Assembly: GCA_016930015.1 (NCBI GenBank)
Contig: JAFGHR010000078.1
Location: 1-47,761, forward strand
Origin: Anaerolineae bacterium
Lineage (GTDB): Bacteria; Chloroflexota; Anaerolineae; Aggregatilineales; Aggregatilineaceae
Direction: 5' to 3'
DNA: 47,761 nucleotides
Position numbers and translations under genes: made by a program. Shown here piece by piece: positions 35,827-46,154 of the stretch; the stretch's first letter is position 1, and each line of letters starts with the position of its first letter. The notes beneath the pieces were generated by a model, which worked only from the letters and a program-made list of their open reading frames with translations, was not told the DNA's origin and did not search any database.

Positions 35827-36156
35827 ATGCCCCGGATTAATACGGTTCAAGAAATCTTTGATAATATGGACGAGGGCTTTATCCCGGACAAAGCCATAGG
35901 TGTGAATGCCATATTCCAGTTTGACCTGACCGGTGACAACGGCGGCAAGTACTGGATCAAAGTCGCCGACCAGCAGTGCGAAGTACAGCAGGGTGAACAT
36001 GACGCCCCCACTATGACATTAACCGCGACCGCCGACGACTATATCGCGCTGTCCAACGGTGAACTCAACCCGATGATGGCTTTTATGCAAGGCAAGATCA
36101 AGGTGAAGGGTGAAATGGCGCTGGCCATGAAGCTGCAAACGATGTTTGGTCTTTAG
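35827..36156 (+). CDS. SCP2 sterol-carrier domain protein
   Basis: 109 aa, a single SCP2 domain: NTVQEIFDNMDEGF opening helix, IFQFDLTGDNGGKYWI beta strands, the central APTMTLTATADDYIALSNGE, and closing GKIKVKGEMALAMKLQTMF. Such domains hold lipids or fatty acyl groups in a hydrophobic groove; in bacteria the ligand is generally unknown. TAGGAGG lies 8 nt before the ATG. A possible -10 TATAGT is at 35777-35782. It stands alone, closed by a strong terminator. Confidence 0.92.
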   Translation: MPRINTVQEIFDNMDEGFIPDKAIGVNAIFQFDLTGDNGGKYWIKVADQQCEVQQGEHDAPTMTLTATADDYIALSNGELNPMMAFMQGKIKVKGEMALAMKLQTMFGL

Positions 36157-36210
36157 GCAAGCGCCGCGAGTCAGGACCGGCACGTAGTGCCGGGCCAACC
36201 GGTATCATAG

Positions 36211-36250
36211 GCGCGGCTCCAACCAATAATGTGTGGAGCCGCGCTTTTTT
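36211..36250 (+). terminator. Intrinsic terminator after SCP2 gene
   Basis: Perfect 11-bp stem GCGCGGCTCCA (36211-36221) / TGGAGCCGCGC (36234-36244), 12-nt loop, then TTTTTT (36245-36250). Confidence 0.9.
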
Positions 36251-36265
36251 CGTGAGTCGCTCAGA

Positions 36266-36305
36266 CCGGCGAGGACCGCTAACGGGTTCTCGCCGGGTTG
36301 TTTTT
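36266..36305 (+). terminator. Second terminator hairpin between convergent genes
   Basis: CCGGCGAG (36266-36273) pairs with CTCGCCGG (36289-36296), followed by TTGTTTTT. It stands 16 nt after the first terminator and reaches the stop codon of the next minus-strand gene. Confidence 0.6.
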
Positions 36306-39300
36306 ACGGGATCGGGACGGCGATCCGGAGCTGTTGCAGGGTGCGCAGCACCAGCAGATTCCGGCTCGGTGTGCCGAAGTTGTTCAGTTCCGCCGGGCCG
36401 AACAAGTCGCCGGGGCCGGGGGAGGTCAGCGTCAGATCGGGATTGATCACCGCCGGGCCGAGCTGGTTAACGGCGCGCGCGATGTTGGCGAGTGGCACCT
36501 GGTACGTGTCGGCGGTTCGAATGATGATCGTGTTGTAGATCGGCAGGTCGGGAAAAGCTGCCGGATCGCCGGGGATCGTGGACAGGACCGGGATCACACC
36601 GGCGGCGATGCTGGTTTCCACAACCTGCGCCAGGTCAGCCTGGAACTGCTCAAACGGCGTGCCGGACAGCACATCGTTGCGCCCGATGACGAGTATGACT
36701 ACGGCAGGCCGGTTAAGGCGCAGCTCACACACTAACGGCGTCTCGCCCGGTTCGCATACGGTCGGGTCCGCGCTGGCCGGGTCGAGCAGGTGTGCGACCG
36801 CCCATCCCTGGTCAGCGGCCAGGACCCCGCCACCGGCAAAGCTGTTTCCGCCAACCGGCAGCGGCGTGCTGGTGTAGTAAAATACCAGATCACTTAAGTC
36901 TGCCGCGTCAGGTAGTTCACCAAAATCGGCGGTTCCATCGCCCAGATCGGCCAGGAAGATGGCGGGCGGCGTATCCCCGGTTATGCTGAAGATACCCGGA
37001 TTCACCGGCGGGGCCATCGTTTGCCCGCGCTGGTAGATGCCGCGTACCGCGTTGAGCAAATCACCTTCGAGCGGCGAAATGAGCGGGACATCGGCCACAT
37101 TCACGATCTCGATCTGCGGCGGTTCGGGGCCGACGGCTACTTCCTGCTCCACCGTCACCATGAAGGCGATTTCGACCACACCGCCGCGTTGATCGTCCGC
37201 TGAGACGAAGATCGTCGTCGCGCCGGGCGCATTCGCGGTCAGGCGCAGGGTGGTGGGATCGAGCAGCGCCGCCGATACGATACCCTCATTTTCGGAGCGA
37301 ACGAGGATCACGGGCTGGTCGCCGGGGTCGGGATCATGCGCGTTGAAGCCGATGTCGCGCACCTCGCCGGGTGAGAGGGTCTGATCCGGCAGCGGATCGA
37401 TGACCGGGTTCTGGTTGGGCTGTTCGACGTTCACGACAAAGGCGATTTCGGTCACACCGCCGTATTGATCGTCCGCCGAGACGAAGATCGTCGTCGCGCC
37501 GGGCGCATTCGCGGTCAGGCGTAAAGTGGTGGGATCGAGCAGCGCTGCCGACACGATACCGTCGTTTTCGGAGCGGACAAGGATCACGGGCTGATCGCCG
37601 GGGTCGGGATCATGGGCATTGAAGCCGATGTCGCGCACCTCGCCGGGTGTGAGGGTCTGATCCGGGAGCGGATCGATGACCGGGTTCTGGTTGGGCTGTT
37701 CGACGGTCACGACAAAGGCGATTTCGACCACACCGCCGCGCTGATCGTCAGCGGAAACAAAGATCGTCGTTGCGCCGGGCGCGTTGGCGGTCAGGCGCAG
37801 GGTGCCGGGATCGAGCAGCGCCGCCGAAACGATGCCCTCGTTTTCGGAGCGGACGAGGATCACGGGCTGGTCGCCGGGGTCGGGATCATGGGCATTGAAT
37901 CCGAGATCACGCACCTCACCGGGCGTGAGCGTTTGATCCGGCAGCGGATCGATGACCGGGTTCTGGTTGGGCTGTTCGACGTTCACGGCAAAGGTGATTT
38001 CGACCACACCGCCGCGCTGATCGTCAGCCGAGACAAAGATCGTCGTTGCGCCGGGCGCGTTGGCGGTCAGGCGCAGGGTGCCGGGATCGAGCAGCGCCGC
38101 CGACACGATGCCCTCGTTGTCAGAACGCACGAGGATCACGGGCTGGTCGCCAGGGTCGGGATCACGCGCGTTGAAGCCGATGTCGCGCACCTCGCCGGGC
38201 GTGAGGGTCTGATCCGGCAGCGGATCGATGACCGGGTTCTGGTTGGGCTGTTCGACGTTCACCATGAAAGCGATCTCGACCACACCGCCGCGTTGATCGT
38301 CCGCTGAGACGACGATCGTCGTCGCGCCGGGGGCGTTGGCGGTCAGGCGTAAAGTGGTGGGATCGAGCAGCGCCGCCGAAACGATACCCTCATTTTCGGA
38401 GCGCACGAGGATCACGGGCTGGTCGCCAGGATCGGGATCACTCGCGTTGAAGCCGAGATCGCGCACCTCGCCGGGGGTGAGGGTCTGGTCCGGGAGCGGA
38501 TCGATGACCGGGTTTTGATTGGGCTGTTCGACGTTCACCATGAAAGCGACCTCGACCACGCCGCCGCGTTGATCGTCCGCCGAGACGAAGATCGTCGTCG
38601 CGCCGGGGGCGTTCGCGGTCAGGCGCAGGGTGGTGGGATCGAGCAGCGCCGCCGATACGATGCCCTCGTTTTCGGAGCGAACGAGGATCACGGGCTGGTC
38701 GCCAGGATCGGGATCGTGCGCGTTGAAGCCGATGTCGCGCACCTCGCCGGACATTAGCATTTGATCACCGATAGGATCGATCACCGGGTTGCTATTCGGG
38801 ACTTCGGTGGGTGTTGGTGTAAACGTCGGTGTATCGGTCGGCGTGCTGGTCAGCGTCGGCGTGTCAGTCGGTGTGCTGGTTGGCGTCGGCGTCGGTGTAT
38901 CGGTGGGTGTATCGGTCGGCGTATTGGTCAGCGTGGGCGTGTCGGACGGTTCCAACGTGCCGGTGGGTGTATCGGTCGGCGTAGGTGTATCCGTTGGCGT
39001 GTTGGTCAGCGTGGGTGTGTCGGACGGTTCCAACGTGCCGGTGGGTGTATCGGTCGGCGTGTCAGTCGGTGTGCTGGTTGGCGTCGGCGTATCCGTGGGT
39101 GTATCGGTCGGCGTATTGGTCAGCGTGGGTGTGTCGGACGGTTCCAACGTGCCGGTAGGCGTGTCGGTGGGCGTTGGCGTATAGGTGAGTGTATTGGTTG
39201 GTGTTGGTGTCAGGCTTGGTGTGACACTCGGTGTCACGCCTGGCGTGTTGGTGCGGGTGGGTGTAGGCGTCGGCGTGGCGGGTACAATCCCGTCTGGGAT

Positions 39301-40392
39301 GCGCGCGCAGTCCCCCAGCGGCGTAGTTGAGGAAACTTCAACCCAGCCATACGTGCCCGCAACGGCGATTTCCCACCAGCGGCGCGACGGTTCACGCGAA
39401 ACAACCGAAAACTGCTGCCCGCTGCTGAGAATGGTCATGCGCGTGTACACAGTGCCAGGACCGGAGTAGACGGGGACACCGTCCACGTTGACACGGATGC
39501 GGCATGGTTCTGGTGACGGCGTGGGTGTGTTGATGCCCGGTGGCAGCGACGTCGCCGTGATAATGATCGGCGTGGGCGTGGGCGGAAGCGGCGTATACGT
39601 GGGCGGAACGGTCGGAAACGGCGTGTTGGCCTGGACGGTGGGGGTCGGCGGCGCGAGCACAATCCCGATCCGCGAGCAGTCGCCAAGCTGGTTGACGTAA
39701 TACCCGCTGACCCAACTCTGGCGCCCGTTGTGCAGGACCTGCCACCACGGATCGGGGAAAATCTGCCGCCCGGTGACTTGCAGCGTTTGCCCAATGGACA
39801 CCTGCCCGACCGCGTTATACACCAGGCCCGGCCCCTCGCGGACATTCAACGCGCCCACCGCGATCTGAACGCGGCATGTGCGGTCGGCGGCCTGTGTTGG
39901 CGTGATAAATGACAGCGTGGCGCCCGGCGTGGTCGTGATCTCGCTGGCACGCGCACGCACCGTCAGGTCCAGGAACGCCGACTGCCCGCGCACGTCACCG
40001 CGCCAGGGGACAACTTCCAGGCGCTGCGGGCCGGTTTCGGCGGGACGCCACGTTAAGAGCGCCTGGAACTCGGTTTCGCCGGTTTCAAGGTTGGGTGATG
40101 CCTGGGACGCGACAACAAAACCACCCACCAGCACCTCGACCCGCGTGACGCCCAGCGGATCGCTGGCAACGGTGAACAGCAGGACATCACTGTCGAGCAG
40201 GACTTCGGCGTTGGCGTCGGGTGCCTGGATGACAACCGATGGCCCGGCGGCTAACGCGGCTGCCGTGTCGGCGGCGGCGCTGTCCTTGTCGTCGCCCGTG
40301 GATAAGTTACATGCCTGGGCCGTTGCGACCAGAAAAACCAACAGCAGCAGCAACAGCCAGGGAAAACGATGATCGCCTTTGCGGGAAAACAT
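36304..40392 (-). CDS. Giant repeat lipoprotein with SH3 domains and SGNH-like domain
   Basis: 1362 aa. Lipobox TAQAC near residue 28, an Ig-like domain (~50-150), two SH3b-like domains (~170-240, ~295-365, [14 protein letters not shown] and [14 protein letters not shown]), a Thr/Pro/Asp stalk (~370-530), six near-identical 92-residue beta repeats ([20 protein letters not shown]...), then ~280 residues resembling an SGNH hydrolase. In that domain [13 protein letters not shown] matches block III, but block I reads [12 protein letters not shown] (Gly for catalytic Ser) and block V lacks a DxxH (NFGTPSRN). Probably a large adhesive or wall-binding protein. GGAGG 5 nt upstream. The final domain is likely non-catalytic. 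Confidence 0.85.
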   Translation of the reverse strand: MFSRKGDHRFPWLLLLLLVFLVATAQACNLSTGDDKDSAAADTAAALAAGPSVVIQAPDANAEVLLDSDVLLFTVASDPLGVTRVEVLVGGFVVASQASPNLETGETEFQALLTWRPAETGPQRLEVVPWRGDVRGQSAFLDLTVRARASEITTTPGATLSFITPTQAADRTCRVQIAVGALNVREGPGLVYNAVGQVSIGQTLQVTGRQIFPDPWWQVLHNGRQSWVSGYYVNQLGDCSRIGIVLAPPTPTVQANTPFPTVPPTYTPLPPTPTPIIITATSLPPGINTPTPSPEPCRIRVNVDGVPVYSGPGTVYTRMTILSSGQQFSVVSREPSRRWWEIAVAGTYGWVEVSSTTPLGDCARIPDGIVPATPTPTPTRTNTPGVTPSVTPSLTPTPTNTLTYTPTPTDTPTGTLEPSDTPTLTNTPTDTPTDTPTPTSTPTDTPTDTPTGTLEPSDTPTLTNTPTDTPTPTDTPTGTLEPSDTPTLTNTPTDTPTDTPTPTPTSTPTDTPTLTSTPTDTPTFTPTPTEVPNSNPVIDPIGDQMLMSGEVRDIGFNAHDPDPGDQPVILVRSENEGIVSAALLDPTTLRLTANAPGATTIFVSADDQRGGVVEVAFMVNVEQPNQNPVIDPLPDQTLTPGEVRDLGFNASDPDPGDQPVILVRSENEGIVSAALLDPTTLRLTANAPGATTIVVSADDQRGGVVEIAFMVNVEQPNQNPVIDPLPDQTLTPGEVRDIGFNARDPDPGDQPVILVRSDNEGIVSAALLDPGTLRLTANAPGATTIFVSADDQRGGVVEITFAVNVEQPNQNPVIDPLPDQTLTPGEVRDLGFNAHDPDPGDQPVILVRSENEGIVSAALLDPGTLRLTANAPGATTIFVSADDQRGGVVEIAFVVTVEQPNQNPVIDPLPDQTLTPGEVRDIGFNAHDPDPGDQPVILVRSENDGIVSAALLDPTTLRLTANAPGATTIFVSADDQYGGVTEIAFVVNVEQPNQNPVIDPLPDQTLSPGEVRDIGFNAHDPDPGDQPVILVRSENEGIVSAALLDPTTLRLTANAPGATTIFVSADDQRGGVVEIAFMVTVEQEVAVGPEPPQIEIVNVADVPLISPLEGDLLNAVRGIYQRGQTMAPPVNPGIFSITGDTPPAIFLADLGDGTADFGELPDAADLSDLVFYYTSTPLPVGGNSFAGGGVLAADQGWAVAHLLDPASADPTVCEPGETPLVCELRLNRPAVVILVIGRNDVLSGTPFEQFQADLAQVVETSIAAGVIPVLSTIPGDPAAFPDLPIYNTIIIRTADTYQVPLANIARAVNQLGPAVINPDLTLTSPGPGDLFGPAELNNFGTPSRNLLVLRTLQQLRIAVPIP
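37129..38784. repeat. Six tandem 276-bp repeats inside the giant lipoprotein gene
   Basis: The landmark CGGGTT recurs at 37405, 37681, 37957, 38233, 38509 and 38785, exactly 276 bp (92 codons) apart. Units differ at few positions, for example FMVNVEQ/FVVTVEQ and NAHDPD/NARDPD/NASDPD. High DNA identity makes this recombination-prone; frame would be kept. Confidence 0.92.
38796..39280. repeat. Minisatellite coding the Thr/Pro/Asp stalk
   Basis: Short units reading GTCGGTGT or GTCGGCGT on the plus strand (DTPT on the protein side) alternate with a longer unit containing GGACGGTTCCAACGTGCC (TGTLEPSD), which occurs three times at 38946, 39026 and 39136. In frame within the giant lipoprotein. Confidence 0.8.
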
Positions 40393-40561
40393 ATGGGCCT
40401 CCTGCCTGTTTGGTTGTCTGTGATCAGGTCAATGGCCTGTTTTGCGGGCCACTGCCGGGAATGCAGGCTAAAACACATCCAAAACACCACCCACGGGCAG
40501 TGTGCACGACTGCTCGTTTGTTCATAAATTATTACGCTGGTTTTTAATAGTCATACTCAGT

Positions 40562-40588
40562 CTATTATGGTATCCGTGCGGTCGTCAA
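40562..40588 (-). promoter_or_regulatory. Possible promoter of the giant lipoprotein gene
   Basis: Minus strand TTGACG (40588-40583), a 15-nt spacer, TAATAG (40567-40562). The spacer is short, and the distance to the gene (~170 nt) is long. The rest of the 40393-40671 gap shows no gene. Confidence 0.3.
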
Positions 40589-40671
40589 TAACCGGGCGCG
40601 AGCACCACCCGGTCGTCTGCTGTTCGTAGGTAAAACGCTGCTCAGCCGTCGCCTGACCCCGACCCGGCGGG

Positions 40672-41484
40672 TTATTCCTCATCTGCCAGCGGCTCGCCGA
40701 AATCGGGAGGGCTGATGTAGTAAAGAATGATATTGGTCAGGTCGTCGTATTGGAGCGCTTCTTCGCTGATCAAATGCCCCAGCCCGTCGCGCTGAATCAG
40801 GATCAGAATCGGGATATCTGAGCTGCTGATATCCGGCGTGAAAGCGCGCTCCAGCTCGTCAACCAGTGTTTCGCTGGCGATCCCATACAGCCAATCAGCC
40901 TCACTGTCCGCCGATTGCAGTATTTCGATTGTGGCCCACTCCTCAGGCAGGTTGTTCTGCGTGACGCTGGCCAGTAAAGACGGCGTTTCGGCCTGAAGCG
41001 TGCCCAGCGTGATGAACACGGTATCGCCCAGCACCTTCTTGTCCAGCCACGTTTTGGCCGCTTCGACCATCGCGCGCTGCTGGTTCAGGCAGTTCGGACA
41101 CTGCAATGACATGGTCTGGATGATGACCACCCGGCCAAGATACTCTTCGAGCGTATGTGTCTGGCCGTCGGCGTCCACAAAGATTTGATACAGCCAGTCT
41201 CCCGGCAGCACATAATTATCGAGCGGCTCCGGTGTGCTGTTGTCGGGGTCTGGGGTGGGGTACGGTGTTGTGGTCGGCACAAACGTTGCTACGATCGCAG
41301 TGGCCGTTGGTGTGCTCGACGGTGACCATTCGGTCGGGAACGCGGTAGCGGGTTCCAGCGTGTTCTGTGCGGCAACCGCATCCAGCTCGGACGGTTCCGC
41401 CGTGGCGTCACCGTCGCAGGCGGTCAGCACCAGCGTGATCAACAGCAGCAAAACGATTGAGAACAGAAGTTGAACGTAACGCAT
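40672..41484 (-). CDS. Thioredoxin-like lipoprotein with CPNC motif
   Basis: About 270 aa. Start 41484 (MRYVQLL) is favoured by GAGG 6 nt upstream. Signal with lipobox LTAC near residue 22, a Thr/Pro linker, then a thioredoxin-fold domain: LEEYLGRVVIIQTMSLQCPNC places a CxxC (CPNC) at the helix start, as in TlpA/ResA-type proteins, followed by LGDTVFITLGTL and later IPILILIQRDG. It may reduce disulfides, serve cytochrome or copper-site maturation, or be structural. Fold and membrane location are well supported, the partner is unknown. No cytochrome gene is nearby. Confidence 0.78.
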   Translation of the reverse strand: MRYVQLLFSIVLLLLITLVLTACDGDATAEPSELDAVAAQNTLEPATAFPTEWSPSSTPTATAIVATFVPTTTPYPTPDPDNSTPEPLDNYVLPGDWLYQIFVDADGQTHTLEEYLGRVVIIQTMSLQCPNCLNQQRAMVEAAKTWLDKKVLGDTVFITLGTLQAETPSLLASVTQNNLPEEWATIEILQSADSEADWLYGIASETLVDELERAFTPDISSSDIPILILIQRDGLGHLISEEALQYDDLTNIILYYISPPDFGEPLADEE

Positions 41485-41623
41485 AACCATCCTCGGCAAG
41501 TTGGCAGGCCAGTTTGCCTGTATTATATGCCAGTCGGTGTGGTTGTGCTTGACGGTTTGCCGTCGGCGGCACCTGCTGCCAGAATCGAGGTAGGGGATCG
41601 TTGATCCCTGACTGGAAAACTAA

Positions 41624-42586
<963 letters not shown>

Positions 42587-42597
42587 CGCGCACCGGC

Positions 42598-42631
42598 AAA
42601 AACGGCCCTCGCCATGTGTCCGGCGAGGGCC
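42598..42631 (-). terminator. Terminator of the phosphoribosyltransferase gene
   Basis: Perfect 10-bp stem GGCCCTCGCC (42604-42613) / GGCGAGGGCC (42622-42631). On the minus strand it is followed by GTTTTTG. It may also stop ldh transcripts coming from the other side. Confidence 0.85.
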
Positions 42632-42656
42632 ATGAATGGCACAGCCATTGAGCGGT

Positions 42657-43223
42657 TTATCCGGCGTTTTCCACAAAAACGGGCAGGTGACCGAGGGCAA
42701 CGATATCTTGCCACTGTTCCGGATCACCCTCGGTGAAGATCGCGGCCTTGGCGACCACGTTGGCGTTTACTTTGTCCATCAATGCCTGCATGCCTTTCAG
42801 CGTGCTGCCGGTGCTGACGACATCATCGACCAGCGCGACCGGCTGTTCGACCAGTAGATGACGGTAACGTGCGTCGAGATACAGCGTTTGTGATTCGCCT
42901 GCCGCTGTGATCGACACGGTTTCCACCGAGATCGGGTCTTCCATGTACGCCTTGTGATCCTTGCGCAGGGTCACGAACTGGCAGCCAAGTTCGATAGCCA
43001 GCGCATACGCCAGCGGGATAGACTTGGCTTCGGGCGTGACAATCGTCTTCGGGTAAAGCGGCGCCAGCCTGGCGGCCAGGGCGCGCGCTGCCGCCTGTGT
43101 CAGTTCGACATCGGCCAGGCAGTCCACGAACGCGATGCGCACGCCGGGGGCGACTTCTACAAGCGGGAGATCGCGCACGACTCCCGCAACTTCTACACGA
43201 TAGGTATCTTTTTGCTCCTGCAC
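42657..43223 (-). CDS. Adenine phosphoribosyltransferase-like protein
   Basis: About 188 aa, type I phosphoribosyltransferase. The PRPP loop is VALVDDVVSTGSTL (~125-138); TIVTPEAKSIPLAYALAIELG is the other Apt/Xpt family block. It would link PRPP to a purine base in salvage; adenine is the likely base but xanthine or another is possible. I start it at GTG 43223 because AAGGAGA stands 8 nt upstream; the ATG at 43253 and the longer reading from 43310 lack a site. Between two terminators, so a single-gene unit. Confidence 0.82.
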   Translation of the reverse strand: MQEQKDTYRVEVAGVVRDLPLVEVAPGVRIAFVDCLADVELTQAAARALAARLAPLYPKTIVTPEAKSIPLAYALAIELGCQFVTLRKDHKAYMEDPISVETVSITAAGESQTLYLDARYRHLLVEQPVALVDDVVSTGSTLKGMQALMDKVNANVVAKAAIFTEGDPEQWQDIVALGHLPVFVENAG

Positions 43224-43310
43224 CGGACTTTCTCCTTCACCTGATCCAGGCATGTGTATTATCAGCAAACACGCTAAAAGCGAACACGCAAAGGAGCACT
43301 CGACGCACAC

Positions 43311-43341
43311 AAAAACCCTCGCTGCATCAGGAATGCGAGGG
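43311..43341 (-). terminator. Terminator downstream of the 5'-nucleotidase gene
   Basis: On the minus strand CCCTCGC/GCGAGGG (43341-43335, 43322-43316) with a 12-nt loop, followed by TTTTT (43315-43311). Ends transcripts from the 5'-nucleotidase before the phosphoribosyltransferase gene. Confidence 0.75.
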
Positions 43342-43467
43342 ATTCAATGATGGTAAAACAGCAGCGAAGGAAAGATTTTGCCTGATTTGCCCTTTGCGGG
43401 GCAATGGTACCACGTTTGATGGTGCTAGTCCACTCGTTCGAGACGGCGGCTCGTGAGGCGGGAATCA

Positions 43468-43502
43468 TGTGTGTCCGCCGTGATGGTTCGGGCGGACACA
43501 CA
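43468..43502. repeat. 12-bp perfect hairpin in the 43224-43548 gap
   Basis: TGTGTGTCCGCC (43468-43479) and GGCGGACACACA (43491-43502) with an 11-nt loop. No T-run on either side. It is about 47 nt past the 5'-nucleotidase stop. The rest of this 325-bp gap holds the terminator at 43311-43341 and the ribosome site of the phosphoribosyltransferase; nothing else is visible. Confidence 0.55.
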
Positions 43503-43548
43503 GGTGTTATGTTATGCGGCTGTTAGGCGCTGTTTTTCAGCGGAACGC

Positions 43549-45114
43549 TTACTGATCGACGCGCGTGATTCGCCCTTCGACTTCTGGCGCGACCGGGCTG
43601 TTGGCTGCGATATAGTCGGCCAACACTTCGTCGAGCGGGGTGCCGAAGTCATACGGATTCATGGCATTTTCGGCGAACACGGAGTAGCCGTCGCCGCCGG
43701 TGCGCATGTAATCGTTAGTCGCGACATAGTACACGGCTTCGAGATCGAGCGGCTCGTATTCTCCGGTTTCGGCGTTCAGCACATCGACGCTGACAATGCG
43801 GCTGCCGGGTTCCTGGCTGCCATCCCACGTAAAGCGCAAACCGCCCACCTGCGGGAAGCGCCCTGCGCCGTCTTCCACCTGGGAAACGCCATTTTCGAGC
43901 GCGTCCCATACATCGGCGCCGCTCAGTGAAAAAGTGCTGACCAGGTTGCCAAACGGCAGGACGGTCAATACTTCGCCCAGCGTGACTTCGCCTTCGTCGA
44001 TGTCCGCCCGGATACCACCGCCATTTTGTATGGCGATATCGACCCCGGTGTGAGCAATGATGGCGTCCGTGATCAGGTTGCCCAGGTTACATTCTTCTAC
44101 ACGGCATACGCTGCGATCCCCGACCAGGAATACGGCTGATTCACCGACAGGCGTCTGTTTGAGGACCTCGATGGGCGCGGCCAGTTCGACGAGCAGATCG
44201 TCTATGTCTGTGTCAGGCGTGATATAGCGTGAAAGTGAAATGACATCACCGCCCCAATCGACGAGGACACCTGCGGCATCAAACTCCACATCCAGGCGGC
44301 CCAGGAATTCGTTTTTCTCACCGGCTTGCACGACAAGAATCGGTGCCGCGTCGGCGCCTTCCATGACCACCGGGTACTCGCCCTCAGCGCCGGTATAGGC
44401 ATTACTCAGCAGCGTGTGGCTGTGCCCGCCGATGATAATGTCCACGCCGGTAACTTCACCCGCCAGCGCCACATCGTAGTTAAATCCGATATGCGACAGC
44501 AGGATGATTTTGTTGACATCCATGCCCGTGAGTTCGTTCACGACATTCTGTGTAACTCCGGCCAGGTCAGAGGAAAATACCAGGTCGTCACCTGGCGAGG
44601 CCAGAATGTCGGTTTCCGGCGTGGTCAGTCCGATTACACCGATCTGTTCGCCGCCCACCTCAAGCACGGCGTAGGGCGCGACTTTGCCGTTCAATTCCGC
44701 CGATGCTCTGAAATCGATATTGGTAGCTACGACCGGAAAGTCCAGCCCATCAATGAACGCGGCCAGCACATCGTCACCATTATCAAATTCGTGGTTGCCG
44801 AGTGTCATGGCGTCATAACCTAACAGGTTCATGATCTGGACGTTGTCCTGCCCGTGATACTGCTGGTGGAACAAGGTTCCCGTAAATCGATCCCCGGCAT
44901 CAAGCAGTAATGAATTTTCTACCTCGGCGCGAATTTGCTTAACTACGGTTGCCTGACGTGCCACACCGCCATCGCCGTTTGGCTCGTGTTGGGCATGGGT
45001 ATCATTGGTGTGCATGATGGTTAGTGCGAAAGTCTCTTCATCTTGAGCCATAGCGCTGGGAATCAAGCCGATTACCAGCAAAACAATGGTAATGACTAAC
45101 AATGCTCTGCGCAT
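43549..45114 (-). CDS. Secreted 5'-nucleotidase/UshA-family metallophosphoesterase
   Basis: 521 aa with a clean signal peptide (cleavage near SAMAQ, residue 24). N-terminal calcineurin-like metallophosphatase: IMHTNDTHAQ, LLDAGDRFTGT, TLGNHEFDNGDD, ILLSHIGF and GGHSHTLL give the complete two-metal site. The C-terminal 5_nucleotid_C domain has IQNGGGIRADIDEGEVTLG and LPFGNLVSTFSLSG. Acts outside the membrane on nucleotides or related phosphoesters, feeding nucleoside salvage; the phosphoribosyltransferase next door fits that theme. AAGGAG 7 nt upstream. Normal length. Confidence 0.92.
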   Translation of the reverse strand: MRRALLVITIVLLVIGLIPSAMAQDEETFALTIMHTNDTHAQHEPNGDGGVARQATVVKQIRAEVENSLLLDAGDRFTGTLFHQQYHGQDNVQIMNLLGYDAMTLGNHEFDNGDDVLAAFIDGLDFPVVATNIDFRASAELNGKVAPYAVLEVGGEQIGVIGLTTPETDILASPGDDLVFSSDLAGVTQNVVNELTGMDVNKIILLSHIGFNYDVALAGEVTGVDIIIGGHSHTLLSNAYTGAEGEYPVVMEGADAAPILVVQAGEKNEFLGRLDVEFDAAGVLVDWGGDVISLSRYITPDTDIDDLLVELAAPIEVLKQTPVGESAVFLVGDRSVCRVEECNLGNLITDAIIAHTGVDIAIQNGGGIRADIDEGEVTLGEVLTVLPFGNLVSTFSLSGADVWDALENGVSQVEDGAGRFPQVGGLRFTWDGSQEPGSRIVSVDVLNAETGEYEPLDLEAVYYVATNDYMRTGGDGYSVFAENAMNPYDFGTPLDEVLADYIAANSPVAPEVEGRITRVDQ

Positions 45115-45141
45115 TTCCTTGCTCCTTTATCTCCGGCTAAG

Positions 45142-45147
45142 ATTATA
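45142..45147 (-). promoter_or_regulatory. -10 element of the 5'-nucleotidase gene
   Basis: Minus strand TATAAT, 27 nt before the start codon, so a short leader. The -35 is weak. Confidence 0.45.
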
Positions 45148-45335
45148 GTTTCATGCATAGAGAGACTTCATTATTGTTGATTTTTGATGGGGAGGCAAAT
45201 TAAAACCGTTTAAAAGTGATCACACCTTTTTTACCTGGCGGTGGATTCTTTACCTTTGTTCGAGTCAGCTTTTTTCACTGATGATGGGCGGAACAGGAAG
45301 GAAAAACGGCAGCAGCATGCCACCGGTTGATCAAT

Positions 45336-45364
45336 AAAACAAAACCGCCCGGCTGTACGAGCGG
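45336..45364 (-). terminator. Terminator of the tRNA-Pro gene
   Basis: Minus strand CCGCTC (45364-45359) pairs with GGGCGG (45350-45345), one G-T pair, 8-nt loop, then TTTTGTTTT. It lies about 55 nt past the tRNA 3' end. The rest of 45115-45418 is AT-rich and empty of genes. Confidence 0.65.
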
Positions 45365-45418
45365 CAGCATATTCATGTTTCTTTACCCTGATCGCCCAAA
45401 ATGGTTACAAAAAACGTG

Positions 45419-45493
45419 TCGGGGCGCCCGGATTTGAACCGGGGACCTCTTGCACCCCATGCAAGCGCGCTAGCCAAGCTGCGCCACGCCCCG
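45419..45493 (-). tRNA. tRNA-Pro (anticodon GGG)
   Basis: 75-nt cloverleaf. Acceptor CGGGGCG/CGCCCCG, D-stem GCGC/GCGC, anticodon stem CTTGC/GCAAG with loop ATGGGGT (anticodon GGG), T-stem CCCGG/CCGGG with loop TTCAAAT, discriminator A. The CCA tail is not encoded. Decodes CCC and CCU, useful for the many proline-rich proteins here. Confidence 0.95.
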
Positions 45494-45576
45494 CTACTCA
45501 GTACGGTCAATGGTAGCGCAGAATCGCCAGATGTCAAGGTGCGGTTTTGGCATGTTACCGCCGGGGCAGCTTCATC

Positions 45577-45969
45577 CTACATTTGGATATCGAGCACGCA
45601 CCATTCCCCGTCTCGTTTCTGCATTTTGAGCACCCAGGCGAAATCCGATTCCTGTGTTAGATCACCCGCCTGGGCCGTGACGTGCCCGGAAATGTGTACG
45701 TCGGCGCTGTTATCTTGCTCGTTCTGGGTGTCGTATCCCAGGTTCGAAAATGTGAACTGAAAGTTGAGACCGCCAAATGGGTCCTGGCCGGTATCGCTGC
45801 ACGACAGGGTGATCATCTGGTCGGCGTCCTGGGCTTCGAAGGCGCTCATAATCGCCTTGGCGGTATCGACTGGGCTTGTTTTTTCCTTGTCGTCGTCTCC
45901 TCCGCCGCACGCGGCCAGCATGACTGTAACCAGCATGACGAGCATCAGGGCTGTGAACACTCGTTTCAT
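45577..45969 (-). CDS. Small lipoprotein, DUF4878/NTF2-like
   Basis: 130 aa. Signal with lipobox LAAC (residue 21), an acidic GGGDDDKEK spacer, then a ~100-residue domain: DTAKAIMSAFEAQDADQMI helix, and beta strands ending WVLKMQKRDGEWCVLDIQM. This pattern, a helix pair followed by a curved sheet with a final W-x-V/L strand, resembles the lumazine-binding or NTF2-like lipoproteins. No catalytic residue evident. AGGAGG stands about 8 nt before the ATG. Alone on its strand next to the tRNA. Confidence 0.75.
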   Translation of the reverse strand: MKRVFTALMLVMLVTVMLAACGGGDDDKEKTSPVDTAKAIMSAFEAQDADQMITLSCSDTGQDPFGGLNFQFTFSNLGYDTQNEQDNSADVHISGHVTAQAGDLTQESDFAWVLKMQKRDGEWCVLDIQM

Positions 45970-46154
45970 TCAGGGTTCCTCCTGCGGAAGGCGTGAATAC
46001 GCGGTACGTTTCACAGTGTAATCGAATGCGTGTTTGAAGGCTAATGTGAGTGTGAGGTTGGGCGGTTTCGTCAGCCGCCGATTGGGCATTATAGGCTCGC
46101 TCTGGTAGACTCGCCGGGGTGTGTGTCCGGATAAACGAGTAAGGGGCGGAATGC

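Noticed and set aside
38796..39280. Short regular repeats resembling a CRISPR array
   Set aside because: The units are in frame, have no unique spacers of constant length and encode DTPT. It is a coding minisatellite.
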